From: Paeniglutamicibacter sulfureus
GTDB taxonomy: Bacteria; Actinomycetota; Actinomycetes; Actinomycetales; Micrococcaceae
DNA length: 64,000 nt
Direction: 5' to 3'
Assembly (NCBI RefSeq): GCF_030512175.1
Contig: NZ_JAULBL010000002.1
Coordinates: 1,052,149 to 1,116,148 of the forward strand
The notes under the pieces: generated by a model
What the model saw: only the letters and a program-made list of their open reading frames with translations
The model's database searches: none
What the model was told of the DNA's origin: nothing
Translations under genes and position numbers: made by a program
Shown: positions 52,209 to 61,670 of the stretch, piece by piece
Position numbering within the stretch: the first letter of the stretch is position 1
Layout of the letters: every line of letters begins with the position of its first letter

Positions 52209-53420
52209 ATGAACATCGAATCCATCCTGATCGTTGGAGGCGGCCTGGCCGGATTCACCGTGGCGCAGAACCTGCGCGTCCGCGGATACGCCGGAACGTT
52301 ACAGATCATCGATCCGGCAGGGATCCCCTATGACCGTCCGCCCCTGAGCAAGGGCTACCTGCTGGGGGACAAGGATGCCGCGGGCATCGAGCTGGCCCCC
52401 GCTTCATGGTTCGCCGAACACCGGGTGGAACTTCTTCCGGGCACGGTGCGCGCCCTGGAACTCGAGCCCCTGGGGGTGGAACTGGAGGACGGTCGCACGC
52501 TGCATGCCGACCGCCTGGTCCTGGCCACCGGCGGCTCCGCACGCCCGCTCCCGATCCCGGGCGGGGACCTGGACTCCGTGTTGGTGCTGCGCGACCGCGC
52601 GGATGCAGACAGGCTGCGGGCCAAGATCGTCCCCGGGACGCGGCTGGTCATCGTCGGGGCCGGGCTCATCGGTGCCGAGGTCGCCTCCTCGGCCCGGCAG
52701 CTGGGCGCTGAGGTCACGCTCGTTGACCCCATGGACCCGCCTCTGGTTCCCGCGGTCGGCCCCGAGTTGGCCAGGCGGCTGCACGCCATGCATGCCGACG
52801 CCGGGATCACCGTCATCCACGGCGCCCCCGTGGGCATCGCGCGCACTGCCGACGGTCACCGGCTGGAGCTGGCTGACGGCCGGGTCGTTGAGTGCGATGA
52901 GGTGCTGGTGGGCATCGGCATCATCCCCAACACCGAGCTGGCGCAGGCCGCGGGACTCGAAACCGACAACGGGGTGCTGGTCGATGAAAACCAGCGCACC
53001 TCGCACCCGAGCGTATTCGCCGTGGGGGACATGGCCCGTACCCGGAGGCCCGACGGAACGTTGCTGCGCCGCGGTGAGCATTGGGAGTACGCCATGAACA
53101 CCGGGGCCACCGCCGCCGCGGCGATCCTGGAGCAGGACCTGCCGGTGCACGGCGCCTCCTGGTTCTGGTCCGACCGGCACGGCACCCACGTGGAGGGAGT
53201 CGGGGACATGAACGCCGAGGGCACCACGATCCTGCGGATCAACGAGGGGGAACCCGTGGCCGCCTTCCGCATCGCGGCCGACGGGCGGATGCTGGGGGCA
53301 GCGGCCATCGATGGGGGACTGACCATCAAGGCTGCGCGGCGCATCATCGACAAGGGCATCATCGTCCAGGCCGCGGCGCTCGCCGATCCTGGAATTCAAC
53401 TGAAGAAGCTGGCACGTTAG
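52209..53420 (+). CDS. Second ferredoxin reductase, HcaD paralogue
   Basis: A 403-residue FAD/NADH reductase of the same length as HcaD and clearly homologous throughout: ILIVGGGLAGFTVAQNLRVR, YDRPPLSKGYLLGDKDAAGI, LVIVGAGLIGAEVASSARQL and VHGASWFWSDRHGTHVEGVG. It ends in the same LKKLAR. It has no ferredoxin gene directly beside it, but one lies about 800 bases downstream at 54201. It may serve that ferredoxin, the one at 14658, or a P450. Confidence 0.9.
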   Translation: MNIESILIVGGGLAGFTVAQNLRVRGYAGTLQIIDPAGIPYDRPPLSKGYLLGDKDAAGIELAPASWFAEHRVELLPGTVRALELEPLGVELEDGRTLHADRLVLATGGSARPLPIPGGDLDSVLVLRDRADADRLRAKIVPGTRLVIVGAGLIGAEVASSARQLGAEVTLVDPMDPPLVPAVGPELARRLHAMHADAGITVIHGAPVGIARTADGHRLELADGRVVECDEVLVGIGIIPNTELAQAAGLETDNGVLVDENQRTSHPSVFAVGDMARTRRPDGTLLRRGEHWEYAMNTGATAAAAILEQDLPVHGASWFWSDRHGTHVEGVGDMNAEGTTILRINEGEPVAAFRIAADGRMLGAAAIDGGLTIKAARRIIDKGIIVQAAALADPGIQLKKLAR

Positions 53421-53477
53421 GCACGGTCACCAGGATCCGGGCGAGGAGGCAGGGCATTCGCCGACCGGACCCGTGGC

Positions 53478-54035
53478 CTAGCCTTTCGGCTCGTACCGCA
53501 TGGCCACCGCCCCCGAGGCGAACTCCAGCCGGCTCACGAGCCTCAAATCGATATGCCTGGACAATCCCTCGAACAACTTTGGCCCGTGGCCCGTCAACCG
53601 GGGATGCACCACGAACTCGTACTCATCGATCAACCCCAACTCCGCCAGCGCCAACGGAAGCTTCATGCCGCCCACGAAAATTCCCTGGCCGGTCTCTGCC
53701 TTGAGCTGTCGGACGGCTTTTTCCAGGTCCCCGCGCACGAGCTCTGCGTTCCAATCGACGCTTTCCAGGGTGCTCGAGACGACGTACTTCCTCGCCGCGT
53801 CGATCGTCCGGGCGAAGGGCTCCATCCAAGCGGGCCTCGCCTCCGCAGCCCCGGCAGCCCCCGGCGACCGCCAGGCTTCCTCCATCATCTGGTAGGTCAC
53901 CCGGCCAAAGAGAAGGGCGTCGGCCCGGACGAGGTTCTCAACAGCATGTCGATGCAGATCCTCGTCGACGACTCCCGCACGATGATCGCAGCACCCATCC
54001 AAGGTGACGTTGATGGAGTACCTAAGGGGTCTCAT
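53478..54035 (-). CDS. RibD C-terminal/dihydrofolate-reductase-like protein
   Basis: A 185-residue protein of the RibD_C/DHFR-like fold. RYSINVTLDGCCDHRAGVVD, then ADALLFGRVTYQMMEEAW and GQGIFVGGMKLPLALAELGL are typical of the YyaP/YwjB-type family. These proteins bind NADPH, but few have a known substrate. It separates the reductase and ferredoxin genes and is on the opposite strand. Confidence 0.85.
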   Translation of the reverse strand: MRPLRYSINVTLDGCCDHRAGVVDEDLHRHAVENLVRADALLFGRVTYQMMEEAWRSPGAAGAAEARPAWMEPFARTIDAARKYVVSSTLESVDWNAELVRGDLEKAVRQLKAETGQGIFVGGMKLPLALAELGLIDEYEFVVHPRLTGHGPKLFEGLSRHIDLRLVSRLEFASGAVAMRYEPKG

Positions 54036-54200
54036 GGCGCAAGAGTACCCACTGGACGGGGGCCATGGAATACGAGATCAGCCGTTCGCCGTCGGCCCGC
54101 TTCGGTTCTTCCTTGCCCCAGTGCCGCGGCGGGGCCAGACTGGAGGCGGGACAACGGCATGATGCTGCTTGCCCCCCGCCAGCAGGAAGGCAGAGCCAGG

Positions 54201-54563
54201 ATGGACACCGAACCCACCGGAGACAGCCCGCGCACCGTGGATCTGGGAGAGGTGGACATGCTGGAACCGGGCACTGCCGTGCTGGTTTCGGGAGAGACCA
54301 GCGGGTATCCGGATGACATCGGCCTCTTTCGCACCGAGGCGGGGGATTACTACGCCCTGGACGATGAGTGCCCGCACGAGGTTGCTTCCCTGTCCGAGGG
54401 GTGGATCGAGGGGGACGAGATCGAATGCCCGCTGCATTCCTCGCGCTTCGACCTGCGGGACGGCAAGGTGCTTTGCCTGCCGGCGCTCAACGATGCCCGC
54501 ACCCACAAGGTCGAGGTCAGGGACGGACGTGTGCTCCTGTTCCCGGGAACCGACGCCCCGTGA
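54201..54563 (+). CDS. Rieske ferredoxin-like protein
   Basis: A 120-residue Rieske [2Fe-2S] protein with ligands C57-P-H59 and C76-P-L-H79. It is more distant from HcaC than the copy at 14658, with a ten-residue longer N terminus. RTHKVEVRDGRVLLFPG keeps the family end. The ATG at 54201 is chosen; an upstream in-frame ATG at 54159 is possible. It could be the partner of the reductase at 52209. Confidence 0.85.
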   Translation: MDTEPTGDSPRTVDLGEVDMLEPGTAVLVSGETSGYPDDIGLFRTEAGDYYALDDECPHEVASLSEGWIEGDEIECPLHSSRFDLRDGKVLCLPALNDARTHKVEVRDGRVLLFPGTDAP

Positions 54564-54571
54564 CCCCCCTG

Positions 54572-55405
54572 CTAGGGAGTCGGACGCAAGGTTGCCACGC
54601 GCACCAGGGCCGCCCCGGTGCCCAGCTCGGCCCGGTCTCCGGGATTGGCCCAGTAATGCTCCAAGGTGCGCAGGAGCTGGTCCGGGTTGGCCGTGAGTTC
54701 ATGGACCAGGATGACCACTTTTCCTGCCCGTGCCTGTTCCCCGGCCTCCTGGCGTACCACGATCCAGGCCGGGCCGCGCTTGCCCAGGGGCTTGTGCCGT
54801 GCGGGATCGGCCGCCTCGATGCCGGCGACATCGTTCCAATAGATTTCCCTGGCGCCGCGCGATCCATGGACCACAATGCGGCTGCGGGTGAGGTAGACAC
54901 CGGGTTCCTGGGACGCTGCCGCAATGCGGGCCAACCGGATTCCGCGGTTCAGCACGTACACGCCGGTGGCCAACAGAAAAATCGCCAGCAAGATGATCAG
55001 GACCAGCGGGTTGTAGTCCTGGAGGATCAGCAGCCGGGCGCTCAGCGCCACGGTGGCCACCAAAATCACCACCGCCAGACCCATCACCACGGCTGCCCAT
55101 TGGGCCGAGGTCCGGAACATCGGGAACCACGTGGCGGCGCGCGGCCCCGTACTGGTCAGAACGGCCTCGGTGCCCGCGGCGTGATCCTCCGTGGGGCGCC
55201 GGTAGGCGGATGCCACGCCGAGCAATACCGCCAGGGCACTGGCGATCAGTGCCGTGGACAACACAGGACTGGCATGCAGTGCGGCATAGATTCCGGTGCC
55301 GGCCAGAAAGGCGAACAACACAAAAGATGGCAGAAGATGGTGCGCCATTTTCCAGCCGCTGTGGCGCGGTGCCCACAGGGGTGCCTCGGAACCGGTTTTG
55401 CTCAT
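54572..55405 (-). CDS. Membrane protein with PH-like cytosolic part, unknown
   Basis: A 277-residue protein with four hydrophobic segments in two pairs (about residues 26-65 and 100-150) and a soluble C-terminal part of about 120 residues. SQEPGVYLTRSRIVVHGSRG followed by AREIYWNDVAGIEA resembles the strand pattern of bacterial PH-like (bPH2/YdbT-type) domains. No function is known. It converges on the ferredoxin gene with only 8 bases between the stops. Confidence 0.65.
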   Translation of the reverse strand: MSKTGSEAPLWAPRHSGWKMAHHLLPSFVLFAFLAGTGIYAALHASPVLSTALIASALAVLLGVASAYRRPTEDHAAGTEAVLTSTGPRAATWFPMFRTSAQWAAVVMGLAVVILVATVALSARLLILQDYNPLVLIILLAIFLLATGVYVLNRGIRLARIAAASQEPGVYLTRSRIVVHGSRGAREIYWNDVAGIEAADPARHKPLGKRGPAWIVVRQEAGEQARAGKVVILVHELTANPDQLLRTLEHYWANPGDRAELGTGAALVRVATLRPTP

Positions 55406-55510
55406 GTCACCAGCCTAAGCCGCCGATTGGATGAAAGACGTTACACACTGCGCCATGGCGTCTTCTCCAACGGGACATTCGCTGTGTATCTCGCCTACGA
55501 TAAACGCACT

Positions 55511-55609
55511 ATGGAATCGATTCGCAAACGCGTAAAAGTAATCACTTGGCTGCTGATTGCCGCCCTGGTCGTCGGCACCGGCGCCGGCCTGCTTTCTGGC
55601 GTGCTCTAA
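55511..55609 (+). CDS. 32-residue single-span membrane peptide, coupled to MFS gene
   Basis: A very short frame: MESIRKRVKVITWLLIAALV followed by VGTGAGLLSGVL. The first eight residues are positively charged, then comes one membrane span. Its stop codon is directly followed by the ATG of the MFS gene (TAAATG), and that ATG has no ribosome site of its own, so translation of the transporter must depend on this peptide's gene. The peptide may be a leader or a small subunit of the transporter. The peptide frame belongs to no family I recognise. Confidence 0.6.
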   Translation: MESIRKRVKVITWLLIAALVVGTGAGLLSGVL

Positions 55610-56896
55610 ATGCCGCATAACCCCAACGATCCCGCGACGCTTCCCGGAGGAGGCGAGGCGGAACTTCCCGAGGCCCTGCGCACACCAACGGTAAACGTCA
55701 AGCGCAGCTGGGTGGCCTCGGTTGTCGCCATCAACATCGGCATCAACATTGTCTTCTTTGCCCCAATTAACGTGTTGCTCGGGTTGCAGGCCACGGCCAT
55801 CGACGCCGGGTCCAAGGAAGCGATCCTGTCGCTCGTCACCGCCTGCGGCGCATCCGTGGCGCTGGTGGCCAACCCGCTGTTCGGGGCGCTCTCGGATCGC
55901 ACCGTCTCCAAGATGGGGCGTCGCTCGCCCTGGATTCTCGCCGGGGCCATCCTGGGTGCCGCCTCGCTGTTGATGCTTTCCGGGGCCACCACCGTCGGGT
56001 TGATGTTGTTGGGTTGGTGCGGCCTGCAGGCAGGTGCCAACTCCGCCTATGCCGCGGTCACCGCCACGATCCCGGACCGCGTGCCGGAACGCCGGCGCGG
56101 CGGAATCGGCGGGCTGGCGGCCATGGGGCAAACCGTGGGCATCCTGCTGGGTGCCGTGGTGGGCTTCATGATCACCGGGAATATCGCCGTTGGCTACATC
56201 ATCTGCGCCGTAGCCCTGGTCGTCTCCGTCATTCCCTACGTGCTGCGTGCCAACGACCCTGCCCTGCCGCGCGAGTTCCGCCCCGCCTTCAAATTGCTGG
56301 ACTTCGCCAAGGGCTTCTGGATCAACCCGATGACCCATCGGGACTTCGGATGGGCCTGGCTGACCCGGTTCATGATGAACACCGGCAACCAGATGACCAT
56401 CGTGTACCTGCTCTTCTTCCTCACCGACGTCGTCAAGTACCCCGACCCCGCCGGAGGAGTGCTGATCCTGACAGGCATCTACGCGATCATGGTCATCATC
56501 AGCGCCGTGCTCCTGGGTCCGATCAGCGACAGGTCGGGCAAGCGCAAGATCTTCGTGATCGTCTCCTCGATCGTCGTGGCCTCCTCCGCCCTGATCATCG
56601 CGGTGTCGCAGAACTTCGCAGGCGCGCTCATCGGTGCCGCCGTTCTCGGGCTTGGTTTTGGCGCCTACCTTGCTGTCGATTTTGCGCTGTTGACCCAGGT
56701 CCTGCCCTCGGCAAAATCCCGTGGCAAGGACATGGGCGTGATCAATGTGGCCAATTCGCTGCCGCAGGTCATCGCCCCGGCGTTGGCTTTCTTCGCCGTG
56801 AAGGTGCTGGGCGGTTACACGGCCTTGTTCATCGTTGCGGCGGTCATTGGCATCTTCGGCGCCCTGCTGGTGCGCAACATCCGCTCGGTACCCTAG
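55610..56896 (+). CDS. MFS transporter (GPH/sucrose-symporter-like)
   Basis: A 428-residue MFS transporter with about twelve spans. FGALSDRTVSKMGRRSPWIL is the loop 2-3 motif and resembles the SUC/GPH branch (glycoside and sucrose cation symporters), as does NSAYAAVTATIPDRVPERRR GG further on. The substrate is probably a sugar or glycoside, but this is not certain. It starts right at the stop of the 32-residue peptide gene. Confidence 0.82.
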   Translation: MPHNPNDPATLPGGGEAELPEALRTPTVNVKRSWVASVVAINIGINIVFFAPINVLLGLQATAIDAGSKEAILSLVTACGASVALVANPLFGALSDRTVSKMGRRSPWILAGAILGAASLLMLSGATTVGLMLLGWCGLQAGANSAYAAVTATIPDRVPERRRGGIGGLAAMGQTVGILLGAVVGFMITGNIAVGYIICAVALVVSVIPYVLRANDPALPREFRPAFKLLDFAKGFWINPMTHRDFGWAWLTRFMMNTGNQMTIVYLLFFLTDVVKYPDPAGGVLILTGIYAIMVIISAVLLGPISDRSGKRKIFVIVSSIVVASSALIIAVSQNFAGALIGAAVLGLGFGAYLAVDFALLTQVLPSAKSRGKDMGVINVANSLPQVIAPALAFFAVKVLGGYTALFIVAAVIGIFGALLVRNIRSVP

Positions 56897-56978
56897 GCGT
56901 CGCACGGCCCGCGCCGGCCGGTGTCTGGTGGCTCACCAAAACCGCACAACGGGCGACAGCACCGATAGGCTGGGACCC

Positions 56979-57431
56979 ATGGCATGGTTACGCGACGCAC
57001 CGTTTGGCTGGGCCTTCGCGTTCCTCTTTTTGCTGTCCATGGCGCGGGCCAACACCACTTACTGGATTGGCCGAGGCATCGCCGCCGGGGTTGAGCACAC
57101 CCGCTTCCAGCATGTGCTGACCGGCCCGATCTACCGGCGAGCCGAACGCTTCATCCAGCGTTGGGGCGTGTTTGCCATTCCGCTGTCCTTCATGACAGTG
57201 GGCATCCAGACCGCCGTCAATGCCAGCGCCGGCGTCGCCCGGATGCCGGTGCTACGCTACCTTCCGGCCGTCATTGTCGGGTGCTTGATCTGGGCCACGA
57301 TCTATTCCACCGTTGGCATGGCGGTGATCTACGCGTGGCTGGCCTTGGGATGGCAGTGGATCGTTGCAGGGGCGCTGGTCCTTCTCATCGCGACCTTGGC
57401 CTGGATCCGCTACCGCCGGCGCAACAGCTGA
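56979..57431 (+). CDS. DedA/VTT-domain membrane protein
   Basis: A 150-residue membrane protein of the SNARE-associated/VTT (DedA-like) family. NTTYWIGRGIAAG, then RRAERFIQRWGVFAIPLSFM and GCLIWATIYSTVGMA correspond to the conserved membrane-dipping region. DedA proteins scramble or transport lipid carriers and support proton balance. It is shorter than the usual 200 residues. The ATG at 56979 fits the first span. Confidence 0.78.
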   Translation: MAWLRDAPFGWAFAFLFLLSMARANTTYWIGRGIAAGVEHTRFQHVLTGPIYRRAERFIQRWGVFAIPLSFMTVGIQTAVNASAGVARMPVLRYLPAVIVGCLIWATIYSTVGMAVIYAWLALGWQWIVAGALVLLIATLAWIRYRRRNS

Positions 57432-57638
57432 GGCGAATATCCGTCGATCAGTGGCGCGAGCAGTACATAACAATTCCGCCATCGTTCCGGGTTCACTCTG
57501 CCTTCCCGTGCCACCCCCTGACTGGTCTGTGGAAAAAGTTGTTCGACGTGTGAGTCTCTTGGGGAGCTTGGGCTTCCTGCAGCGTGTTGAGGTCTTTGGC
57601 AAATATTCGTCGGTAGGATTCAGGAAACCAACGAAACA

Positions 57639-58154
57639 TTGCGAAAGCTGGGTATAGACGTGGCCATCACGACAAGGAACCCCCGCGAGGCCGGCCCCGT
57701 GGAGCTCGATGACATCGACCGCGGGTTGCTGCGCATGCTCACGGAGAACGCCCGCCGCACCAACAACTCGCTCGCCGAGGAACTGGGCATCGCGCCATCG
57801 ACTTGCCTGGCCCGGCTCAACGCCCTGCGCTCTGCCGGGGTCATCCGCCGCTTTACCCTGGAAATCGATCCCGAGGTCCTGGGCCACGCGCTCGAGGCGT
57901 TGATCTTCGTGAAGATCCGTCCGGGCGCCCGCCACCTGATGTCGAGCTTTGCCGAGGAAATGCGCGCCAAGCCCGGGGTCACCCAGCTCTTCTTCCTGGG
58001 CGGTGCCGACGACTTCCTGATCCACGTCGCGGTGCGCGACTCAAAGGATGTGCGCCAGTTCGTGCTCGACAACCTCTCGGCAAACCCAGCGGTGGCCACC
58101 ACCCAGACCTCGCTGGTCTTCGAGCACAGCCAGGGCGCGGTGCCCTGGCTGTAG
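57639..58154 (+). CDS. Lrp/AsnC family regulator
   Basis: A 171-residue regulator. The helix-turn-helix (about residues 23-70) reads LDDIDRGLLRMLTENARRTN, then LAEELGIAPSTCLARLNALR. The C-terminal RAM domain (about 85-165) has FVKIRPGARHLMSSFAEEMR and FFLGGADDFLIHVAVRDSKD. Ligands are usually amino acids. The start is uncertain: TTG at 57639 with AGGAAA 11 bases before, or GTG at 57660. It is convergent with guaB1. Confidence 0.88.
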   Translation: MRKLGIDVAITTRNPREAGPVELDDIDRGLLRMLTENARRTNNSLAEELGIAPSTCLARLNALRSAGVIRRFTLEIDPEVLGHALEALIFVKIRPGARHLMSSFAEEMRAKPGVTQLFFLGGADDFLIHVAVRDSKDVRQFVLDNLSANPAVATTQTSLVFEHSQGAVPWL

Positions 58155-58161
58155 TCCGGCT

Positions 58162-59628
<1,467 letters not shown>

Positions 59629-59701
59629 CTACAGCCGCGGTGACATCGCGCGCGTGGCGCGCGTCACGGCGGGCGTGGTGTGGGATCGGGATTTGGGCAT
59701 G

Positions 59702-59715
59702 TTCCGCGCGCGGAA
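59702..59715. promoter_or_regulatory. 14-base palindrome in the guaB1 upstream region
   Basis: TTCCGCG-CGCGGAA is a perfect palindrome about 83 bases before the guaB1 start and 147 before the DUF1540 gene. No known regulator was matched to it. Confidence 0.35.
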
Positions 59716-59861
59716 TTGCGCGCCCGGAATCCTGTACCCGTGGGTAGCAAGCCGCCGGATTAGGGCCCATAAACATCACTAATTTCCGGGCGCGGTTTGG
59801 GGTTACCGTGGTATCCAGAGCGGTTCGAAATCCGCGAGACCGCCGGTTCGAGGAGTGCATC

Positions 59862-60155
59862 ATGACAGTCACTGTGCCCGTTACCGAATGTTCCGTATCC
59901 AATTGCTCGTTCAACGACCACACCCATTGCGGGGCCTCCGGCATCACCATCGGCGGAAATACTGACCACGCGCAATGCGCGACGTTCATCGACACCGGCG
60001 TGCACGGCGGCCTGCCCAAGATCCTGGCCTCGGTGGGTGCCTGCCAGCGCATGGAATGCACCCACAATGACCACCTGATGTGTGCAGCGGACTCGGTGCG
60101 CGTGGGGCCCGGCGCGGACAATGCGGACTGTCTCACGTACGAACACGGCGCCTGA
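59862..60155 (+). CDS. DUF1540 domain protein, two Cys-rich repeats
   Basis: A 97-residue protein with two copies of a DUF1540 unit: CSVSNCSFNDHTHCGASGIT ... CATF (residues 9-46) and CQRMECTHNDHLMCAADSVR ... CLTY (about 66-92). Each has four cysteines and a His, suggesting metal binding. The family is common in actinobacteria and clostridia and has no known role. GAGGAG precedes the ATG at 59862. Confidence 0.88.
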   Translation: MTVTVPVTECSVSNCSFNDHTHCGASGITIGGNTDHAQCATFIDTGVHGGLPKILASVGACQRMECTHNDHLMCAADSVRVGPGADNADCLTYEHGA

Positions 60156-60281
60156 GCCGCGACTGTTTGGGCCCTTCCCGGCGCTGGTGAACCACGGCGC
60201 CGGGGAGGGCCTTGTCGTGCGCGGGGCGGGGGTCCATTCCGCGGAGTGCCTCCGGCATCGGGGGAGGGGGGGCGAAATAAA

Positions 60282-60326
60282 TTGTTGAACAACCTCTTGT
60301 CAAGATTGTTCAACAACCTGTAGTGT
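60282..60326 (+). promoter_or_regulatory. Promoter with two GntR-type operators before the NRAMP-like gene
   Basis: TTGTT-G-AACAA (60282-60292) and TTGTT-C-AACAA (60306-60316) are palindromes with odd centres and are also inverted copies of each other, 24 bases centre to centre. TTGTCA (60297-60302) and TAGTGT (60321-60326) form -35 and -10 with 18 bases between, so one operator is upstream of the -35 and the other lies inside the spacer. The pattern T-GT-N3-AC-A is usual for FadR-type GntR repressors. No such gene is next to it in this window. Confidence 0.72.
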
Positions 60327-60382
60327 ACTTCTCATCGCTCCCACTTGTGACAGCAGTCACCCGCAACCCGATGGATGGAATC

Positions 60383-61600
60383 ATGGCCACTCCTAGCACG
60401 AAACCGAAGCTCAGCACTTCAGCCAGGCGCACCGCAATGCTGGGCGCCATGTTCCTCATGGCAACCAGCGCCATCGGGCCCGGCTTCATCACCCAGACCA
60501 CGGAATTCACGGTCCAGATCGGCGCTTCCTTCGCCTTCGCGATCGTCGTCTCCATCCTGGTGGACATCGCCGTCCAGCTGAACGTGTGGCGCATCATCGG
60601 CGTTTCGGGCCTGCGTGCCCAGGAACTCGGCAACAAGGTCCTCCCCGGCATCGGCTGGGTCCTGGCGGGTCTGGTCTTTATCGGCGGCATGGTCTTCAAT
60701 ATCGGCAACATTGCCGGAACCGGCCTGGGCTTCAACGCCATGATGGGGCTTGACCCCAAGGTCGGCGGCATCATTTCCGCCGCCGTGGCGATCCTGATCT
60801 TCCTCTCCAAGCGCGCGGGCATGGCCCTGGACAAGATCGTGGTGCTGCTCGGCGCCATCATGATCCTGTTGATGCTGTATGTGGCAATCGTCGCCGCACC
60901 TCCGGTGGGCGAGGCCCTGAAGAACGCCGTGCTTCCGGAGAACATCAGCTTCCTGATCATCACCACCCTGATCGGCGGCACCGTGGGCGGCTACATTACC
61001 TACGCCGGTGCCCACCGCATGCTCGACTCCGGCGCCGCCGGCATCGAGAACGTCAAGGACATCACCAAGACCTCCATCTTGAGCATCATCGTCACCGGCA
61101 TCATGCGCGTTCTCCTCTTCCTGGCTATCCTCGGCGTCGTCGCCGGCGGAGCCGTGCTGACCACGAACAACAAGGCCGCCGAGGCCTTCGGCATTGCCGC
61201 CGGCGACATCGGCATGCGGTCCTTCGGCGTGATCCTCTGGGCCGCAGCCCTGACCTCCGTGATCGGCGCCGCGTACACCTCGGTTTCCTTCATCACCAAG
61301 TCCACCACCCCCGAACGCACCCGCAACCTGCTCACCGTCGCCTTCATCGCCGTGTGTGCAGTCATCTACATGTTCCTGGGCCAGGCGCCGCAGACGCTGC
61401 TGATCTTCGCCGGCGCCTTCAACGGCCTGATCCTGCCCGTCGGCTTCGCGGTCCTGCTCTATGCCGCCTGGCGCCGCCGCGACTTGCTGCAGGGCTACGC
61501 GTACCCCAAGTGGCTGCTGATCGTCGGTGTCGTGACCTGGCTGCTGACGCTCTTCCTCGGCTGGAACTCCCTGGCCGGCCTGTCCAAGCTCTGGGCCTAG
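60383..61600 (+). CDS. NRAMP-like transporter without the canonical metal motif (YcsG-like)
   Basis: A 405-residue protein with about eleven spans and the NRAMP fold. The first span reads SAIGPGFITQTTEFTVQIGA, where true metal transporters have D-P-G-N; the metal-binding Asp and Asn are therefore missing. The sixth-span motif (A-x-x-M-P-H in metal transporters) is replaced by YAGAHRML. It may carry a non-metal substrate. In B. subtilis the NRAMP-like ycsG is next to ycsI in an operon with 5-oxoprolinase genes, and here too a YcsI-type gene follows, 70 bases on. The ATG at 60383 is chosen; ATG at 60371 is possible. Confidence 0.85.
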   Translation: MATPSTKPKLSTSARRTAMLGAMFLMATSAIGPGFITQTTEFTVQIGASFAFAIVVSILVDIAVQLNVWRIIGVSGLRAQELGNKVLPGIGWVLAGLVFIGGMVFNIGNIAGTGLGFNAMMGLDPKVGGIISAAVAILIFLSKRAGMALDKIVVLLGAIMILLMLYVAIVAAPPVGEALKNAVLPENISFLIITTLIGGTVGGYITYAGAHRMLDSGAAGIENVKDITKTSILSIIVTGIMRVLLFLAILGVVAGGAVLTTNNKAAEAFGIAAGDIGMRSFGVILWAAALTSVIGAAYTSVSFITKSTTPERTRNLLTVAFIAVCAVIYMFLGQAPQTLLIFAGAFNGLILPVGFAVLLYAAWRRRDLLQGYAYPKWLLIVGVVTWLLTLFLGWNSLAGLSKLWA

Positions 61601-61670
61601 CCCGCCCACCCCACCGCCCCGGCAACACCTTGCCCCACAGGTCCGCCCCTTCGAAAGGACGCCAGCAGAA

